Assembly (NCBI GenBank): GCA_047600785.1
Contig: JASGKH010000001.1
Coordinates: forward strand, 744,001 to 808,000
DNA from: Breznakibacter sp047600785
Lineage (GTDB): Bacteria > Bacteroidota > Bacteroidia > Bacteroidales > Marinilabiliaceae
Length of the DNA stretch: 64,000 nucleotides
Reading direction: 5' to 3'
A model generated the notes under the pieces. That model saw only the letters and a list, made by a program, of their open reading frames with translations. It was not told the origin of the DNA and did not search any database. The position numbers and the translations under genes are program-made. Shown one piece after another: positions 61,352 through 64,000 of the stretch (positions are counted from its first letter, which is position 1; the number at the start of each line of letters is the position of its first letter).

Positions 61352-63973
61352 TTATTTCAGTCCGATTAAACGTTTAATATCATTTAGCTTGTTGAGCGCT
61401 TCCAATGGGGTGAGCATATTAACGTCGAGGGTGGCTATTTCATCACGTATTTGTTTCAACACAGGATCGTCAAGTTGGAAAAAACTCAATTGGAGCCCCT
61501 CGCGATGATTTGCCAAATCCCCAACAGGCTTGGACAATTGCCCTTTCCGGTGTGTGTCCTCCAGTTCTTTCAGGATTTCATCGGCACGTTTAACGACGCT
61601 TTTGGGCATTCCGGCCATTCGTGCCACATGGATGCCAAAACTGTGGTTACTACCTCCACGAACCAATTTGCGAAGGAAGATCACCTTGTTGTCGACTTCT
61701 TTGACCGATACGTTGTAGTTTTTGCATCTCGCAAAGGACTTTTCCATTTCGTTCAGTTCGTGGTAGTGTGTGGCAAATAACGTTTTGGCCCGTCCGCGCT
61801 TGTTTTCGTGGATATACTCCACAATGCTCCATGCAATGGAAATACCGTCGTAAGTGCTGGTTCCGCGTCCTAACTCATCGAACAATACCAAGCTTTGGTC
61901 ACTCAGGTTATTTAGGATACTTGAAGCTTCGTTCATTTCGACCATAAAAGTCGACTCGCCTTGCGAAATGTTATCGGATGCACCCACTCGGGTGAACACT
62001 TTGTCAACAACCCCCACAACGGCACTCTCTGCCGGCACAAAGCTCCCCATCTGGGCCATTAATACAATCAGTGCGGTTTGACGTAATAACGCCGACTTAC
62101 CTGCCATATTAGGTCCTGTAATGATGATGATTTGTTGCTCGTTGGGATCAAGGAACACATCGTTGGGTACGTACGGTTCGCCCAATGGCAATTGGCACTC
62201 GATAACCGGGTGGCGGCCGTTTCTGATGTCGAGCACATTGCTGTCGGTGACTACCGGGCGCGAATATTTGTTGAGACTGGCCAAGCGGTTTAGTCCAATC
62301 AGACAGTCAAGTCGTGCCAATAGATTGGCATTAAGTTGGATAACGGGAATGTAGTCGGCCAATGCCGCCAATAGGTCATTGTAAAGCTTGGTTTCAAGAC
62401 TTAGTATCTTTTCTTCTGCACCCAGAATTTTTGTTTCGTACTCTTTTAGTTCTTCGGTGATATAGCGTTCGGCATTCACCAATGTCTGTTTTCTGATCCA
62501 TTCATCGGGGACTTTTTCCTTGTGGGTGTTCCGTACCTCTATATAATAGCCGAACACATTGTTGTAGTGTATTTTTAGACTTGGGATGCCCGATTCCTGG
62601 CTGAGCCTGTCTTGCAGATTGTTCAGGTAATCTTTGCCGCTAAAGGCTAAATTGCGTAATTCATCAAGTTCGGGTGATACACCAAAACGTACCACGCCTC
62701 CCTTTACCAGAAAGTTGGGTGGGTCGACTTCTATTTCGCGTTCGATGCGTTCCCTTATCACCGGACAGAAATTCAATTGCTCGCCAATGCCCTTTAGCAC
62801 GTCGTTGTCGGCATCCAAGCATGCTTTTTTTATGGGTTCAATGCCAAATAGTGCCTTTTTCACCTGTACCATTTCGCGAGGGGTAAGCCGTCCGGCCGCA
62901 ATCTTCGATACCAAACGTTCCAGGTCACCGATGGTCCTTAATTCTTCTTCTATCAACTCGGTTGTCGATGGGGCTTTAAAGAAGTATTCCACCACATCCA
63001 AACGGTCATTGATTTGTTTGACATCTTTCAAGGGTAAAGCCAGCCAACGCTTAAGCAAACGGCTACCCATCGGGCTTACGGTTTTGTCCATGATGTCGAT
63101 GAGCGAACGTGCCCCTTCGTTCCCGGACCCAAAAAGCTCAAGGTTACGAATGGTAAATTTATCGAGCCAAACGTATTTATCCTCCTCGATGCGCGAAAGA
63201 GTATTGATATGGGCCAACTGATGGTGTTGGGTCAGATCGAGATAATGGAGGATGGCGCCGGCTGCCACGACAGCGGCATTTAAGGTGTTGACACCAAATC
63301 CTTTCAGTGATTTTGTTTCAAAATGCTTGAGCAAACGTTCACGTGTCGAATCGGGTGAAAAAGCCCAATCGTCAAACCCGTACGTATAGAATTTTGATCC
63401 AAATTTTTCTTCGAACACATTGCGTTTTGTTTTTTCAAACAACACTTCCTTGGGTTTAAAGCCTGAGAGAAGCTTCTCCACATAATCGAAAGGTCCTTCG
63501 GCTACCAGAAACTCACCAGTGGAAATATCAAGAAAAGCCACGCCTGCCAACGTTTTTTCAAGGTGCACGCTGGCCAAAAAATTGTTCTCTTTGTGATCGA
63601 GAATATTGTCGTTGATTGACACACCGGGAGTTACCAGTTCCGTGACTCCCCGTTTCACGATGGTTTTGGTCATTTTGGGATCTTCGAGCTGGTCGCATAC
63701 GGCAACGCGTTGCCCTGCCCTTACCAGTTTCGGCAGATAGGTGTCGAGCGCGTGGTAAGGAAAACCGGCCAGTTCAACAAACGATGCAGACCCATTGGCC
63801 CTTCGTGTAAGGGTAATTCCTAATATTTCGGCAGTCTTTATTGCGTCTTCCGAGAATGTTTCGTAAAAATCACCTACTCGGAACAGCAGAATGGCATCGG
63901 GGTATTTGGCCTTAATCTGGTAGTATTGTTTCATCAGGGGCGTTTCAACCACCCCGTTCTTATTTTGTATCAA
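61352..63973 (-). CDS. mutS: DNA mismatch repair protein MutS (N-terminus near window edge)
   Basis: 873 residues from a TTG at 63971-63973. The frame stays open to the window edge (nine more codons), so the true start may be a little upstream outside the window. MutS-I mismatch domain with the Phe-x-Glu contact in FRVGDFYETF and TPLMKQYYQIKAKYPDA, connector, core with the lever helices, clamp, then the ATPase: Walker A GPNMAGKSALLRQ, GASDNISQGESTFMVEM, Walker B LVLFDELGRGTSTYDG, and ATHYHEL. A C-terminal helical dimer segment follows. It starts mismatch repair with MutL. Intact for the family. Confidence 0.95.
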   Translation of the reverse strand: MIQNKNGVVETPLMKQYYQIKAKYPDAILLFRVGDFYETFSEDAIKTAEILGITLTRRANGSASFVELAGFPYHALDTYLPKLVRAGQRVAVCDQLEDPKMTKTIVKRGVTELVTPGVSINDNILDHKENNFLASVHLEKTLAGVAFLDISTGEFLVAEGPFDYVEKLLSGFKPKEVLFEKTKRNVFEEKFGSKFYTYGFDDWAFSPDSTRERLLKHFETKSLKGFGVNTLNAAVVAAGAILHYLDLTQHHQLAHINTLSRIEEDKYVWLDKFTIRNLELFGSGNEGARSLIDIMDKTVSPMGSRLLKRWLALPLKDVKQINDRLDVVEYFFKAPSTTELIEEELRTIGDLERLVSKIAAGRLTPREMVQVKKALFGIEPIKKACLDADNDVLKGIGEQLNFCPVIRERIEREIEVDPPNFLVKGGVVRFGVSPELDELRNLAFSGKDYLNNLQDRLSQESGIPSLKIHYNNVFGYYIEVRNTHKEKVPDEWIRKQTLVNAERYITEELKEYETKILGAEEKILSLETKLYNDLLAALADYIPVIQLNANLLARLDCLIGLNRLASLNKYSRPVVTDSNVLDIRNGRHPVIECQLPLGEPYVPNDVFLDPNEQQIIIITGPNMAGKSALLRQTALIVLMAQMGSFVPAESAVVGVVDKVFTRVGASDNISQGESTFMVEMNEASSILNNLSDQSLVLFDELGRGTSTYDGISIAWSIVEYIHENKRGRAKTLFATHYHELNEMEKSFARCKNYNVSVKEVDNKVIFLRKLVRGGSNHSFGIHVARMAGMPKSVVKRADEILKELEDTHRKGQLSKPVGDLANHREGLQLSFFQLDDPVLKQIRDEIATLDVNMLTPLEALNKLNDIKRLIGLK

Positions 63974-64000
63974 AATGTTGTGTTTTTTTATTTCGAGTCC

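Overview
The window is a stretch of a Bacteroidota chromosome (class Bacteroidia). The exact family is inference; a free-living, polysaccharide-using Bacteroidales or Marinilabiliales relative fits. Signs seen in the sequence are promoters of the TTTG / TAnnTTTG type, a fused secDF, type IX secretion (T9SS) cargo with C-terminal sorting domains, a PorP/SprF-family protein, a T9SS plug protein, GIN-domain and PepSY-like proteins, and starts without Shine-Dalgarno sequences. I see no phage, transposase or CRISPR array. Most of the window is core chromosome; the large accessory feature is one giant adhesin gene.

Layout. 1-2.7 kb: the end of an AraC-type regulator, then an ErcA-like iron alcohol dehydrogenase coupled to a soluble PAS histidine kinase. 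2.8-4.9 kb (minus): uxuA and an SDR oxidoreductase for hexuronate breakdown. 5.0-6.9 kb (minus): two overlapping glycosyltransferases. 7.0-8.1 kb (minus): an ECF sigma factor and a PepSY-like protein. 8.2-11.8 kb (plus): an Ala/Lys-rich coiled-coil lipoprotein, two L,D-transpeptidase-fold enzymes and an unknown membrane protein; together these look like an analogue of the Braun lipoprotein/peptidoglycan tether. 11.8-15.0 kb (minus): an MFS exporter and a DEAD-box helicase. 15.5-18.7 kb (minus): a GIN-domain protein, then aroA and aroB. 19.2-20.3 kb: dprA.

20.4-40.1 kb is a single 6,566-codon gene for a SprB-like T9SS adhesin: signal peptide, N-terminal Ig-like repeats, about 29 SprB-type repeats, 19 tandem repeats of about 82 residues, two PKD domains and a gliding-motility/type B sorting domain. 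A PorP/SprF partner follows directly. Then come an OmpH/Skp-like protein, a glycosyltransferase, an FtsB/DivIC-like protein with a small membrane protein, P5C dehydrogenase and the T9SS plug protein (41-47.5 kb). 48-52.4 kb carries secDF and murF. 52.4-57.4 kb (minus) carries a glycosyltransferase, a lipid A acyltransferase, an inositol monophosphatase, two TPM-domain proteins and LemA. 57.7-59.9 kb is a second T9SS cargo protein whose tail holds an internal duplication. The window ends with tRNA-Gly(GCC), tRNA-Leu(UAA), a Cof-type HAD phosphatase and mutS.

Cell-envelope work is the common thread: export (SecDF), envelope chaperoning (OmpH), peptidoglycan (MurF, L,D-transpeptidases, FtsB), LPS (acyltransferase, glycosyltransferases) and surface display (adhesin, SprF-like protein, plug protein). 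All functional calls come from reading motifs and lengths; no database search was run.
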